A stretch of DNA of 64,000 nt, taken from the NCBI RefSeq assembly GCF_019396325.1, contig NZ_JAHKRO010000006.1, positions 122,149-186,148 on the forward strand, written 5' to 3'. Below are positions 34,344-43,239 of this stretch, piece after piece. This stretch comes from Nonomuraea ceibae. GTDB taxonomy: Bacteria > Actinomycetota > Actinomycetes > Streptosporangiales > Streptosporangiaceae. A model generated the notes under the pieces. The model saw only the letters and a list, made by a program, of their open reading frames with translations. It did not search any database and was not told the origin of the DNA. Every line of letters begins with the position of its first letter. The stretch's first letter is position 1. A program made the translations under genes and the position numbers.

Positions 34344-35180
34344 TCAGCCCTTCGGCGCGGTGGGCGCCTGGTCGGTCCAGCCGGACTCGACGACCTTCGT
34401 CCAGGTCTTGTTCGGGAACGGCTTGCCGCCCATCCAGGTGTCCAGCTTCTCGGCGACCAGCAGCATGGCCGAGGTGTCGACGGTGACGCTGCGCCGCATC
34501 CGCCAGTCGCCCTTGCCGTCGGTCACGGTGAGCTTCTTGCGGTTCGCGCCGTCGCCGGTCACCTCGGTGCCGGGCTCCGCCGACAGCAGCGCGAACGCGG
34601 CCGCGCGCACCTTCTGCGGCACGGGCAGCTCGTGCAGAAGCTCCTCGTACGTGTGCCCGAGCTTGATGTGCTCGCGGCGCGGCGGCTCGGGGGCGGCCAG
34701 GCGGATCTCGACGAGCCGCTCCTTGAGCGCGGCGGGCTCCGACGGCAGCGCCTGAAGCTCCTCGTAGGACATCTTCCGCCCGGCCAGGATGAACCCGCTC
34801 GGCCTGATCTTGCTCAGCCTCGCCTTGCCCGGCTCCGTGGACAGCTTCACCAGCATGCCCTCGGTCCGGTAGCGCCACGAGGCGGGCGAGCCGTCACGCT
34901 TCCAGGCGGCCCGGTCGGCCGCGCTCTTCGGCTTGACGCCCAGCTCGCGGAAGCCCATCCACCGGTCGCCGGTCGACGCCGACGTCGACTCGCTGATCCG
35001 CCGCTGCACCACCCAGTACGTGTTCGGCGCGGTGCCGACCTTGCGCGGGTGGGTCATGGTGAACGTCGTCCGGGTCTGCCAGAACTTGCCGCCGGCCCCG
35101 GGGTCGGCCTCGGCGGCCTGCGCCGGGGTGGCGGTCGCCGCCAGGGCCAGGACCGCGACCATCATGATCGTCTTACGCAT
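34344..35180 (-). CDS. Secreted CU044_5270-like protein (free paralogue of the upstream sensor ectodomain)
   Basis: 278 aa. Signal peptide about 1-23 (TPAQA). No enzyme motif. It aligns with the extracytoplasmic part of the preceding gene: FRELGVKPKSAADRAAWKRD matches LRYLGVRPATPEDEAAWRAD, and LPVPQKVRAAAFALL matches MPVPAGTRAAAYRLM. Thus it looks like a membrane-released version of that sensor-like domain. It lies 28 nt downstream in the sigma-factor operon, with GGAAGG upstream of its ATG. Function unknown; competition with or modulation of the membrane paralogue is an idea only. Confidence 0.75.
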   Translation of the reverse strand: MRKTIMMVAVLALAATATPAQAAEADPGAGGKFWQTRTTFTMTHPRKVGTAPNTYWVVQRRISESTSASTGDRWMGFRELGVKPKSAADRAAWKRDGSPASWRYRTEGMLVKLSTEPGKARLSKIRPSGFILAGRKMSYEELQALPSEPAALKERLVEIRLAAPEPPRREHIKLGHTYEELLHELPVPQKVRAAAFALLSAEPGTEVTGDGANRKKLTVTDGKGDWRMRRSVTVDTSAMLLVAEKLDTWMGGKPFPNKTWTKVVESGWTDQAPTAPKG

Positions 35181-35208
35181 CGTGTGCAGTCACCTTCCGG
35201 TTCGGGGG

Positions 35209-36255
35209 TCAGGATGCGGGTTCGGGGTTGGGCAGGTCGGGCCGCCGGTCGGCCCAGACGCTCTCCGCGACGGCCGTGAACTGCTTCAGCTCGCCCGAGG
35301 GCGCCAGCGTCTCCAGCGCGAGCGGCGCCCCGGTCGCGTCGTCGACGATGAGCCGCCTGGCGGAGCCGTCGGCCGGGTCGCGGTAGGCGATCGCCTCCCC
35401 GGTCCTGCCGAGCGCGTCGGTCACCCGGCCCTGCGCGGTGACGCCGGGCAGCGAGGCCATGAGCCGGTACGCGGCGGCCCTGGTTCCGGCGGGCACCGGC
35501 ATCTCCAGGACGAACGAGCCCAGGTTGGTCATCAGCTCCCTGTCGCCGGGCCCGAGCAGGGCGCGCAGGCCCTCCGGCGTGGCGGGCAGCTCGGCCATCC
35601 TGGTCAGCGGCCTGCCGGCGGTCAGCAGCCGCCAGTCGACGTCCTCCTGCTCGAACGACCTGGCCTCGCCGGGCGCCGCCTCCACCTCGTAGGAGTCGCC
35701 GCCGAGACCGCCGCCGTTGCCGTACGGGTAGGACCAGCGGGTGGGGGAGCCGTCGGCCCGCCAGGCCGCCTCGTCCTCCGGCGTGGCCGGCCTGACGCCC
35801 AGGTAGCGCAGGACGAGCCAGTGCGGGTCGGTCATCTTGCCCGTGGGCAGCCAGGTCTCCTCGGCGGCCGTCTGCTCCAGGGTGTAGCGGTCGCCGGGGT
35901 CGCGGAACCGTACGCCCCTGATCAGCTTGTTGCCCCACCAGGCGCCCTCGGCGGGCTGCCGGGCGGCGGACGTGGCGGCGGCCAGCAGGACCGTGCGGGC
36001 GTCGGGCGGCGGGGCCTCGACCGGCGGCGCCGACGAGAGCACGACGGCCACCGCCGCCCCCGCCGACGCCAGCCCCAGCCCGAACGTCGCCCACCGCGCC
36101 GCCCGCACCCGCTTGCGCGCGGGCCTGTCGTGCGCGCCCCTCGGGGGACGGTCGCGGGCGATCTCCGTCAGGAGCCGGTCGCGCCCGCGCGCCACCGTCT
36201 CCCGGGACGGGCCGGGCGGGGCCAGCAGCTCCCGCACCGCGGACAGGTCATCCAT
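35209..36255 (-). CDS. Single-pass membrane protein partnered with ECF sigma factor (CU044_5270 family)
   Basis: 348 aa. Cytoplasmic N-terminal segment about 1-53 with DDLSAVRELLAPPGPSRET, the typical start of this family; transmembrane helix about 55-73; the rest extracytoplasmic. Its start overlaps the sigma-factor stop by 8 nt, indicating coupling. Such genes always follow an ECF sigma factor and probably act as anti-sigma or sensor proteins, but no zinc-anti-sigma HxxxCxxC motif is present. Confidence 0.82.
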   Translation of the reverse strand: MDDLSAVRELLAPPGPSRETVARGRDRLLTEIARDRPPRGAHDRPARKRVRAARWATFGLGLASAGAAVAVVLSSAPPVEAPPPDARTVLLAAATSAARQPAEGAWWGNKLIRGVRFRDPGDRYTLEQTAAEETWLPTGKMTDPHWLVLRYLGVRPATPEDEAAWRADGSPTRWSYPYGNGGGLGGDSYEVEAAPGEARSFEQEDVDWRLLTAGRPLTRMAELPATPEGLRALLGPGDRELMTNLGSFVLEMPVPAGTRAAAYRLMASLPGVTAQGRVTDALGRTGEAIAYRDPADGSARRLIVDDATGAPLALETLAPSGELKQFTAVAESVWADRRPDLPNPEPAS

Positions 36256-36853
36256 CTATGTCTCCGATCACCGGGTTGACCTCGCCGAGCGCCTTCCGCA
36301 CCTTCTTGCGGGCGCGGTGCAGCCGGGAGCCGACCGTTCCGTAGGGGATGCCGAGAGAGGCCGCGACCTCCTCGTAGCTGAGCCCGGCCACGGCGACGAG
36401 CAGCAGCACGTCGCGGTCGCCCGCGGGCAGCGCGGCCAGCGCCGCCGCGAGCGGCCCCCGCGCGCCCGCGGCGTCCAGCCGCGTGGGCACCCGCTCCTCG
36501 GGGCCCGCCTCGCTCCGCTCGGCCGCCGGGGCCCGGCGGAAGGCCGCGAACATCCGCGACAGCCCCCTGCGGTGCTGGGCGGCCACGTTGGTGGCGATGC
36601 CGTACAGCCAGGGCCGGACGCCGCCGCGTGCCGGGTCGAACGTGTGCCGCTTGCGGAAGGCCGTCAGGAACGTCTCCGCGGTCAGGTCGTCGGCCGCCTC
36701 CGGGCCGAGGCGGGCCGCCAGGTAGCGGTAGATCTCCTCGACGTACCGGTCGTAGAGGACCGCGAAGCGTTCCGGCTCCCGGACGGACTCCTTGATCACG
36801 GCCGCGTCGTCGGCCGCGACCGGAGGGTCGCTCACCTCGGGGGGCGCGGTCAT
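36248..36853 (-). CDS. ECF RNA polymerase sigma factor
   Basis: 201 aa. Region 2: FAVLYDRYVEEIYRYLAARLG ... ADDLTAETFLTAFRKR; WLYGIATNVAAQHRRG. Region 4: LPAGDRDVLLLVAVAGLSYEEVAASLGIPYGTVGSRLHRARKK. First gene of a three-gene operon with the two CU044_5270-type proteins. The regulon is unknown. Confidence 0.92.
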   Translation of the reverse strand: MTAPPEVSDPPVAADDAAVIKESVREPERFAVLYDRYVEEIYRYLAARLGPEAADDLTAETFLTAFRKRHTFDPARGGVRPWLYGIATNVAAQHRRGLSRMFAAFRRAPAAERSEAGPEERVPTRLDAAGARGPLAAALAALPAGDRDVLLLVAVAGLSYEEVAASLGIPYGTVGSRLHRARKKVRKALGEVNPVIGDIDG

Positions 36854-36926
36854 TCGGGGTGTCCCTTCTGTTGCTTACACCCCTACTCCACCGATCGTCG
36901 CCTTCCCCTTCACGGTCCCCGCGTGA

Positions 36927-38648
36927 TCAGTCGTCGTGGTCCGGGTCGTAGCGGGTGGGCTCGGCCGGCAGCGTATAGCGCCGGTCGATGAGGCCGACCA
37001 CCTGGCTCAGGCTGTCGTCGGGCTCCTCCCGCTCCACCGCCTCGACCTCGCCGGCCAGCTCGTCGTCGCCGAGCCGGTCGCGGATCCAGGCCGAGTAGTC
37101 GCCCCGCTTCAGGTGGTACGTCCACGTCTCCTGGTCCACTCCCTCGGCCAGCTCCACGAACGTGTGCAAGTTGCGCGCCCGCAGGTGCAGCCGCTCGTCG
37201 GGGCCGGTGAAGTAGAAGCTCTTGTCCTTGGACATGGTGCCGGCGGCGTACTTGCGGCGATGGCGGGTGCGGTCGGCGCGGGCCTCCGAGGGCTGGATCC
37301 GCGTGGCGGCGTCCAGCGCGATGTGCCACAGCACGACGCTGCCGTCACCGCCCTCGCCCTCGACGGCCGGCAAGGGCCGGCCGAGCGCGTCGGCGAACGC
37401 GCCCAGCGTGTCGGCGGGCTCAGGCCCGACCGCGATCACGCCGTTCAGCAGGTCGAGCGCGGCCGGGCTGAGCGCCTCGGGATGCACGGTGATCAGCATG
37501 ATCGAGCCCAGGTCGCCGGGGTCCTTGAGCGGCACCTCCTGCAGCTCGGCCGGCATCAGGTGGTGCGCCTCGTCCACGACCACCCAGTGCGGGTGCCCCA
37601 GCTTGGCCCGCATGGCGACCAGGCGCGGCACCAGCTCGGCGAAGAACGCGGGCCGGTCGCGCAGCGGCATCCCGATCATGTTCACCACGGCGCTGTGCCC
37701 GGGCGACTCCAGCAGCCGCAGCACCTCCTCCACCGCGGGCGGCCGGTCCGGCTCGCCCAGTACGGCCACGCCCGGGAACTCGGCGTAGTCGCCCTCCGGG
37801 TCGATCACCACGCACTGGTGCTCGCTCTCCACCAGCCGCTCCAGCAGCGCCGTGGTGACCGTGGACTTGCCGCTGCCCGACGGCCCCGCCACGGCCAGCC
37901 CCGTCCCGTACGGCTTGAGCCGCGCCTCGCCGCCGTCACCGTGGCCCAGCAGCACGTCGTGACGCGGGATCTCGATCTGGTCCAGCTCGCCCGTGAGCAG
38001 CAGCTCGGCGAGCTCGACGACGCCGTGGCCCGCCTGCCGGCCCAGCGGCAGGTCGCACTGGCGCAGCAGCGCCGGCACCGCGTTGGCCACCGCCGCGCCG
38101 CACTCGGCCGCGTTCAGGAAGGCGTGGTCGTTCTCCGCGTCGCCGACGGCCACCACGTTGTGCCGCGACAGGCGCAGCCGGTCGAGCGCGGCGGCCAGGC
38201 CGGTGGCCTTGTTCACGCCGGGCGGCAGCACCATGACCGCGCCCTTGTTCCTGATCACCTGCAGCTCCAGGCCCAGGTCCCGGATGACCTCGTGCACCTG
38301 CGCGTCGTACGGCTCGCGCGTGGCGACCACCACCGAGCCGACGCCCAGCGGCGTGACGCCCGCCGCGCGCAGCCGGTCGGCCAGCTCCGGCGGCGGCGCC
38401 TCGGCCAGCGCCTCGGCGCTGCGCCTGCCGGGGTCGTAGAGCAGCCCGCCGTTCTCGGCCACCACCAGGTCGAACAGGTCGGCGTGCGGGAACACGGACA
38501 GCAGGTCGTCGAGCTCCCGCCCGGTCACCAGCAGCAGTTTCCTGCCCGAGCGGGAGACGCGCTCCAGGACCCGGACGGTGTGCTCATGGACCCGTCCGTG
38601 CCTGGCCAGCGTGTCGTCGTAGTCGCAGGCGAGCACGTGATACCTCAT
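36927..38648 (-). CDS. HAD-type phosphatase fused to a HerA/DUF87-like P-loop ATPase
   Basis: 573 aa from ATG 38648; the longer frame adds 41 residues without homology. Residues 1-~215 form a HAD-IIB hydrolase: DYDDTLARHG (nucleophile Asp and acid/base Asp), LLLVTGREL, NKATGL, VGDAENDHAFL. Residues ~240-480 form a P-loop ATPase with Walker A GPSGSGKST and Walker B WVVVDEAHHLMP. The C-terminal third carries SKDKSFYFTGPDERLHLRA-type sequence shared with stand-alone relatives and predicts a protein-RNA/DNA or polymer-handling role only vaguely. Two catalytic units in one chain suggest an ATP-driven enzyme acting on a phosphorylated substrate. Function unknown. Confidence 0.8.
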   Translation of the reverse strand: MRYHVLACDYDDTLARHGRVHEHTVRVLERVSRSGRKLLLVTGRELDDLLSVFPHADLFDLVVAENGGLLYDPGRRSAEALAEAPPPELADRLRAAGVTPLGVGSVVVATREPYDAQVHEVIRDLGLELQVIRNKGAVMVLPPGVNKATGLAAALDRLRLSRHNVVAVGDAENDHAFLNAAECGAAVANAVPALLRQCDLPLGRQAGHGVVELAELLLTGELDQIEIPRHDVLLGHGDGGEARLKPYGTGLAVAGPSGSGKSTVTTALLERLVESEHQCVVIDPEGDYAEFPGVAVLGEPDRPPAVEEVLRLLESPGHSAVVNMIGMPLRDRPAFFAELVPRLVAMRAKLGHPHWVVVDEAHHLMPAELQEVPLKDPGDLGSIMLITVHPEALSPAALDLLNGVIAVGPEPADTLGAFADALGRPLPAVEGEGGDGSVVLWHIALDAATRIQPSEARADRTRHRRKYAAGTMSKDKSFYFTGPDERLHLRARNLHTFVELAEGVDQETWTYHLKRGDYSAWIRDRLGDDELAGEVEAVEREEPDDSLSQVVGLIDRRYTLPAEPTRYDPDHDD

Positions 38649-38928
38649 GTCGCGCACGTACCCCCGAGACCCCGGCGAAATCTGGATCACCCCGTACGGA
38701 GGAGTGGAAACGGTCGCACGACCCGCTCCGGGCGAAGCGGGAAAGCCGCGGATCTGCGGCGGTTCTCTCACGTATCCCGCGTGACGCTGACACTTCGCCC
38801 CGCGTTTTCAGGGGAAACGCGGCCTTCGCCGGTGCGCGAACTTTCGCCTGCCCCGCTACCTGGAAATCCGCCCTCACCCGCGATCTCATGTCCCCCGGTT
38901 CGCAGGCCCTACACGGACAGGGGAACAC

Positions 38929-40062
38929 ATGCTGTATCCACGGCGGATAGCGCAGGTCACGGTCGCCTTCGCGCTGGCCATCGGATTCGCGCAGCCGGTG
39001 ATGGCGGCCGAGCGGGTGCGCGTCACCCGCTTCCTCGGCGAGCAGCGGCTGCCGCACAAGATGGAGTTCGCGGGCACGGTCGTCGGCGGCTTCTCCGGGC
39101 TGGACCGTGACCCGCGCACCGGCACCTGGTACTTCATCTCCGACGACCGGTGGCGCTACAACCCGGCCCGCTTCTACACCGGCAGGCTGGACTTCGACCG
39201 GCGCACCGGCAGGTTCACCGGAGCCCACCTCTCCGGCGTCAAGACGCTCATCGGCCCCGACGGCGAGCCCTACCCCGGCTACGGCAAGCCGCGCTCGGCC
39301 GACCCCGAGACGATCCGCTTCGACCGGCGCACCCGCCACCTGGTCTGGGGACACGAAGGCGACCGGCCCGACACGCGCAACCCGGACATCCCCGTCTCCC
39401 AGCTCTTCGTGCGCCGCATGGACCGCCAGGGCCGCCACCTCGGCTCCCTGCCGATCCCGCGCAACCTCCGGCTGACCACCACCGACAGCGGCCCCCGGCG
39501 CAACTTCGGCTTCGAGGGCCTGGCGCTCGGCCCGCGCACGATCGCCGCCGTGGCCGAAGGACCGCGTTACGAGGACGGGCAGCCGCCCACCGTGGAGCGC
39601 GGCGCCCCGGCCAGGATCACCGTCTGGAACCGCGACGGCCACCTGCTCGGCCAGTACGCCTACCCGATCGACCCGCTCCCGGCCGCGCCCGTGCCGCCGA
39701 CCGGCGCGACCGACAGCGGCGTCTCCGAGCTCCTCGCCATCGACGACCACCGCTACCTGGCATTGGAACGCTCCTGGATCGAGGGCGTGGACTACCGGGT
39801 CAAGCTGTACGAGATCGACCTGCGCGGCGCGACCGACGTGCTGCCCCGGCGGAGCCTCGCGGACGGCCGGTCGTACCGCCCGGTCCGCAAGCGGCTGGTC
39901 TACGACTTCAGCGACCTGCGCGGGCCGGTGCAGAACCTGGAGGGCCTGGCCTGGGGTCCCCGGCTGCGCACCGGCGAGTGCACGCTCGTCGCCGGCTCCG
40001 ACGACAACTTCGACGAGCGCGAGGTGACGCAGTTCCTCGCCTTCGCCGTCCGCGGCTGCTGA
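38929..40062 (+). CDS. Secreted phytase-like/esterase-like beta-propeller protein
   Basis: 377 aa. Signal peptide about 1-26 (AQPVMA). FSGLDRDPRTGTWYFISDDR, then DPETIRF, GFEGLALGP, GVSELLAIDDHRYLALERSW and NLEGLAWGP are the repeating blocks of the 'esterase-like activity of phytase' family. Secreted; substrate unknown. The 280 bp upstream include the run GCGAACTTTCGC near 38846, related to but not identical with the GAAACTTTC elements of the cellulase promoters. Confidence 0.85.
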   Translation: MLYPRRIAQVTVAFALAIGFAQPVMAAERVRVTRFLGEQRLPHKMEFAGTVVGGFSGLDRDPRTGTWYFISDDRWRYNPARFYTGRLDFDRRTGRFTGAHLSGVKTLIGPDGEPYPGYGKPRSADPETIRFDRRTRHLVWGHEGDRPDTRNPDIPVSQLFVRRMDRQGRHLGSLPIPRNLRLTTTDSGPRRNFGFEGLALGPRTIAAVAEGPRYEDGQPPTVERGAPARITVWNRDGHLLGQYAYPIDPLPAAPVPPTGATDSGVSELLAIDDHRYLALERSWIEGVDYRVKLYEIDLRGATDVLPRRSLADGRSYRPVRKRLVYDFSDLRGPVQNLEGLAWGPRLRTGECTLVAGSDDNFDEREVTQFLAFAVRGC

Positions 40063-40098
40063 CGCCGCCCGCCCGACCGCCCGCGCCCCTGCCCTCCA

Positions 40099-41163
40099 TC
40101 AGGGGCGCGGGCTCTTGCGTCCCCACACCAGCGCGACGACCACGTACGGCACCGCGAACAGGGCGAACGTCAGGCCGTGACCCGCCATCGTCGACGCGGC
40201 GCCGTACGACGCGTAGACGAGCAGCGTGACCGCCTCCTTGCCGAGCCCCGCGACGGACGTCACGGTGGCGCGGCTCGGCCCGTCGATGCTCTCCTGGAGC
40301 CGCGCGTCGGCCACCACGTCGGCGAGCTGGAACGCCCCGAAGGCCAGCGCGATCAGCGCGAACCCGGCGAGCTCCCCGCTCAGCGCGCCGCCCGCCAGCG
40401 CCAGCGCCGCGGCCAGCAGCATCACCGCGAACGGCCGCTCCGCCACCCGCTCGGCCCGGCCCGCCAGCAGCCCGCCGGCCGTGGCCGCGGCCCACACCAG
40501 CAGGACGAGCGCCGGCACCCAGGCGACCGGCGTCCCGAGCTCCTTGCCGAGATACGGGACGTACTCCTCCAGCGCGCCCCAGATCGCCCCCGCCACGGCC
40601 GACAGGACCAGCCACCTCGACACGTGACGGTTGCCGCGCGCCTCCGACAGCCCGCTCTTCAGCACCGCCCAGTAGCCGGGCTCGTCGTCGTCATCGGCGG
40701 CCGCGGCCGTGCGATGCTCCGGGAACGCCAGGGCGGCGAGCGAGCACAGCAGGCAGGCCACGACGCTGGCCGCGCCCACCACCGGATAACCGCCCACGGC
40801 GAACACGGGGATCGCCAGCCCGATCGCCGAAGCCGTCGCCGCCAGCCCCACCGAGGAGGCCCGGCCCATCAGCCCGGCATAGCGCTCGGCCTCGCCGGCG
40901 CGCTCCAGCTCCTCGTACACCAGGGCTTCCAGCGAGCCGGACGTGAGCGCGCCACGCACGCCCCACAGCACGAACCCGGCGGCGAACACCCAGTAGGACG
41001 GGAAGATCACCCACAGCGCGAAGCCCGCGGCGGCCAGCAGCGGCCCCACGCACAGCAGCAACCGTCTGGAGAGTACGTCGGCCAGCGCGCCGGAGGGCAC
41101 CTCCAGCAGCAGCCCGGTGACCGACCAGATCACGAACAGCGAGGTGGTCTCGGCCACGGACAA
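40099..41163 (-). CDS. MFS transporter, as readable from TTG 41163 (first helix upstream of an in-frame stop)
   Basis: 354 aa from TTG 41163, with about 11 hydrophobic helices and the loop LLEVPSGALADVLSRRLLL, the MFS motif-A region after TM2. Helix TM1 is coded in the same frame just upstream (LAGTLYLYSFLDEF..., 41164-41250), but no ATG/GTG/TTG precedes it before a TGA at 41275-41277, which itself follows ATG AAG TGG CGA CAT. So the gene is either broken by a nonsense change at codon 6, started at CTG 41250, or affected by a sequence error. Drug/solute specificity unknown. Confidence 0.7.
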   Translation of the reverse strand: MSVAETTSLFVIWSVTGLLLEVPSGALADVLSRRLLLCVGPLLAAAGFALWVIFPSYWVFAAGFVLWGVRGALTSGSLEALVYEELERAGEAERYAGLMGRASSVGLAATASAIGLAIPVFAVGGYPVVGAASVVACLLCSLAALAFPEHRTAAAADDDDEPGYWAVLKSGLSEARGNRHVSRWLVLSAVAGAIWGALEEYVPYLGKELGTPVAWVPALVLLVWAAATAGGLLAGRAERVAERPFAVMLLAAALALAGGALSGELAGFALIALAFGAFQLADVVADARLQESIDGPSRATVTSVAGLGKEAVTLLVYASYGAASTMAGHGLTFALFAVPYVVVALVWGRKSPRP

Positions 41164-41292
41164 CCCGGTCTCGCTGAACAGCAGCGCATAGACCGGATAG
41201 AGCAGGACGAACTCATCCAGGAACGAGTAAAGATAAAGCGTGCCCGCCAGCCGGGACGGGCTTCCGTCAACGAATCAATGTCGCCACTTCAT
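41164..41292 (-). pseudogene. Upstream MFS segment: ATG, five codons, in-frame TGA, then TM1-coding sequence
   Basis: Minus strand from 41292 reads M-K-W-R-H-stop, then without frame change 37 codons that encode FVDGSPSRLAGTLYLYSFLD and a second hydrophobic run ending FSETG directly before the annotated TTG start. A CGA-to-TGA change would explain it: restoring it gives a 397-aa, 12-helix MFS protein starting 10 nt after the stop of the upstream EEP gene. Confidence 0.55.
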
Positions 41293-41302
41293 GCGGGCGA
41301 GT

Positions 41303-42283
41303 CTAGCCGGGCAGCCTAAGCTCCGCGTAAACCCCCCGGTGGTCCGTACGCGGCACGTCCACCACCTGGACCTCGCGCACCCCGGCCCGCTCGTCGACCA
41401 GCACGTGATCGATCGTGATGAACGGCGGCACGGCCCGGTCCGGCCACGTCGGCGTCAGCCCCATGCCCACCTGCCGGGCGGCGTCCACGTAGCCACGGTC
41501 GAGCAGCTCACGGAAGGCGCGATGGTCCAGGCTCGCGTTGAAGTCGCCCGCCAGCACCCGGACCGCGTCCGGCGACAGCCCGGGCAGGGCGGCCAGCGAC
41601 GCGTACCAGCCTGCCGTCTTCCGGCCCAGCGGCGGGTTCGGATGGACGGCCACCACCTCCACCCTGCCGCCCGAGGGCAGCGTCAGCGCGGCGGCCGGCA
41701 TGTTGTGCCCGATCGGCGTGAACAGATCGGGCAACGCCGTCAGCGGATGCCGCGCGTACAGCCCGCTGCCCGTGGCGCCGTGGTCCGCCTCCAGCACCCG
41801 GTGCGGCATCAGCTCCGCCAGGCCCGCCGCGTCCAGCGCCGCCACCGCGCGCGGCGTGAGCTCCAGCGCGCTGAACACGTCCGGCCGCAGCCGCCGCACC
41901 AGCTCCACCACCGCCTGCGGGTCCGCCCGCCCGAACAGGTTGATCGTCAGCACCCTGAACGGCACGCCGCCCACCGGCCGCTCGCCCACGGCGAACGCCC
42001 TCGGCGCCACCACGGCCGCCATCAGCACGCACGCCACCAGAGCCACCAGCGCCGCCGGCCGGTTGCGCCGCACCACCAGCAGCGCCACCAGCAGCGACAG
42101 CACCGCGCCGAGCGGCGTCACGGTCACGAGCTGCGTCAGGAACGAGCCCGCCTCCAGCCCGCCCACGCGCACCACCGCCCACCCGGCCAGGCACGCCACG
42201 ACCGTCCACGACAGCCAGCGGCTGCGCCGACGACGGCGCGGCGGCGCCCCGCCGGCCTCCTTGTCCTCGACCGAGATGCCCAC
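41303..42283 (-). CDS. Membrane-anchored endonuclease/exonuclease/phosphatase (EEP) family protein
   Basis: 326 aa. Two to three N-terminal transmembrane helices (about 24-100), then the EEP domain: VLTINLFGRADPQAVV, FSALELTPRAV, VVAVHPNPPLG, VLAGDFNASLDHRAF, TIDHVLVD and RTDHRGVYAEL, containing the Asn, Glu, Asp-x-Asn and Asp-His catalytic residues. The domain would face outside the cell. Extracellular phosphodiesterase or nuclease is likely. Just upstream of the MFS gene. Confidence 0.87.
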   Translation of the reverse strand: MGISVEDKEAGGAPPRRRRRSRWLSWTVVACLAGWAVVRVGGLEAGSFLTQLVTVTPLGAVLSLLVALLVVRRNRPAALVALVACVLMAAVVAPRAFAVGERPVGGVPFRVLTINLFGRADPQAVVELVRRLRPDVFSALELTPRAVAALDAAGLAELMPHRVLEADHGATGSGLYARHPLTALPDLFTPIGHNMPAAALTLPSGGRVEVVAVHPNPPLGRKTAGWYASLAALPGLSPDAVRVLAGDFNASLDHRAFRELLDRGYVDAARQVGMGLTPTWPDRAVPPFITIDHVLVDERAGVREVQVVDVPRTDHRGVYAELRLPG

Positions 42284-42484
42284 GTGCTTCCGCCGCTCCG
42301 AATCGCGCTGAACGTTCTGAGGTGGAGCCTACGCATCCTGAGCGGCCGCTCAAGATGGGACCCGGTTGCGGTGGAAGCCGGCCGGCCCGCGGGCCGCTCA
42401 CGGGTGTCCGTAGATCGCCGGTGCCATCATGGACACGGCCACGAGCCCTTGGAAGGAACCTGACCACGAGGACCGGGAGCAGCC

Positions 42485-43138
42485 TTGGCGGGCATCACCG
42501 ACGAGCAGTGGAGGCAGGCCGGCTTGCTCTGGGACTACCTCCAGATGCACCACCCGCTGCGCCACTGCGACGCCGCGATCGGACTGGGCAGCCACGACCT
42601 GGGCGTCGCGTCCACCGCGGCGGCGCTCCACCACGCAGGCTGGTTCCCGCGCCTGGTCTTCTCGGGCGCCACCACGCCGACCACCGCCGCCCGCTTCCCC
42701 CATGGCGAGGCCGTCCACTACCGGGAGCACGCGATCGGGCTCGGCGTGCCCGACGAGGCCATCCTCCTCGAACCGCGAGCCACCAACACCAGCGAGAACA
42801 TCGTCCTGTCCCGCCGGGTCCTGCACGAGGCCGGCATCCGCCCCCGCTCGGTGATGCTCATCTCCAAGCCGTACATGGAACGCCGGGCCTACGCCACGAC
42901 CCGCAAGGTGTGGCCCGAGGTCGAGGTGGTGTGCGCCTCGGGGGCCCAGCGCCTCGACGCGTACGTCCGGGCGATCGGCGACGGCGAACTGGTCATCGAC
43001 ATGCTGGTGGGCGACCTCCAGCGGGTCATCGAGTACCCGGCCCGCGGCTACAGCGTCGAGCAGGAGATCCCGCCGGCCGTACGCGGCGCCTACGAGTCGC
43101 TGCTGCGCGCCGGGTTCGACAGCAGGGTCATCCCATGA
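42485..43138 (+). CDS. YdcF/DUF218-family protein
   Basis: 217 aa. AAIGLGSHDLGVASTAAALH, LVFSGATTPTTAARF, HAIGLGVPDEAILLEPRATN and TSENIVLSRRVL are the conserved blocks of the YdcF-like DUF218 fold (S-adenosylmethionine-binding in E. coli YdcF). No membrane helix, so a cytoplasmic type. TTG 42485 start with GGGAG 5 nt upstream. Confidence 0.85.
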   Translation: MAGITDEQWRQAGLLWDYLQMHHPLRHCDAAIGLGSHDLGVASTAAALHHAGWFPRLVFSGATTPTTAARFPHGEAVHYREHAIGLGVPDEAILLEPRATNTSENIVLSRRVLHEAGIRPRSVMLISKPYMERRAYATTRKVWPEVEVVCASGAQRLDAYVRAIGDGELVIDMLVGDLQRVIEYPARGYSVEQEIPPAVRGAYESLLRAGFDSRVIP

Positions 43139-43239
43139 GGCCCCGGACCCGCACCCGGACGCTCGGGGGGTGACGAGAGAAGCGCCGCCTTCGTCACCCT
43201 TCGCGGTGTAACCCTTCGCGCGGTTCTGCCCAAAAGGGG

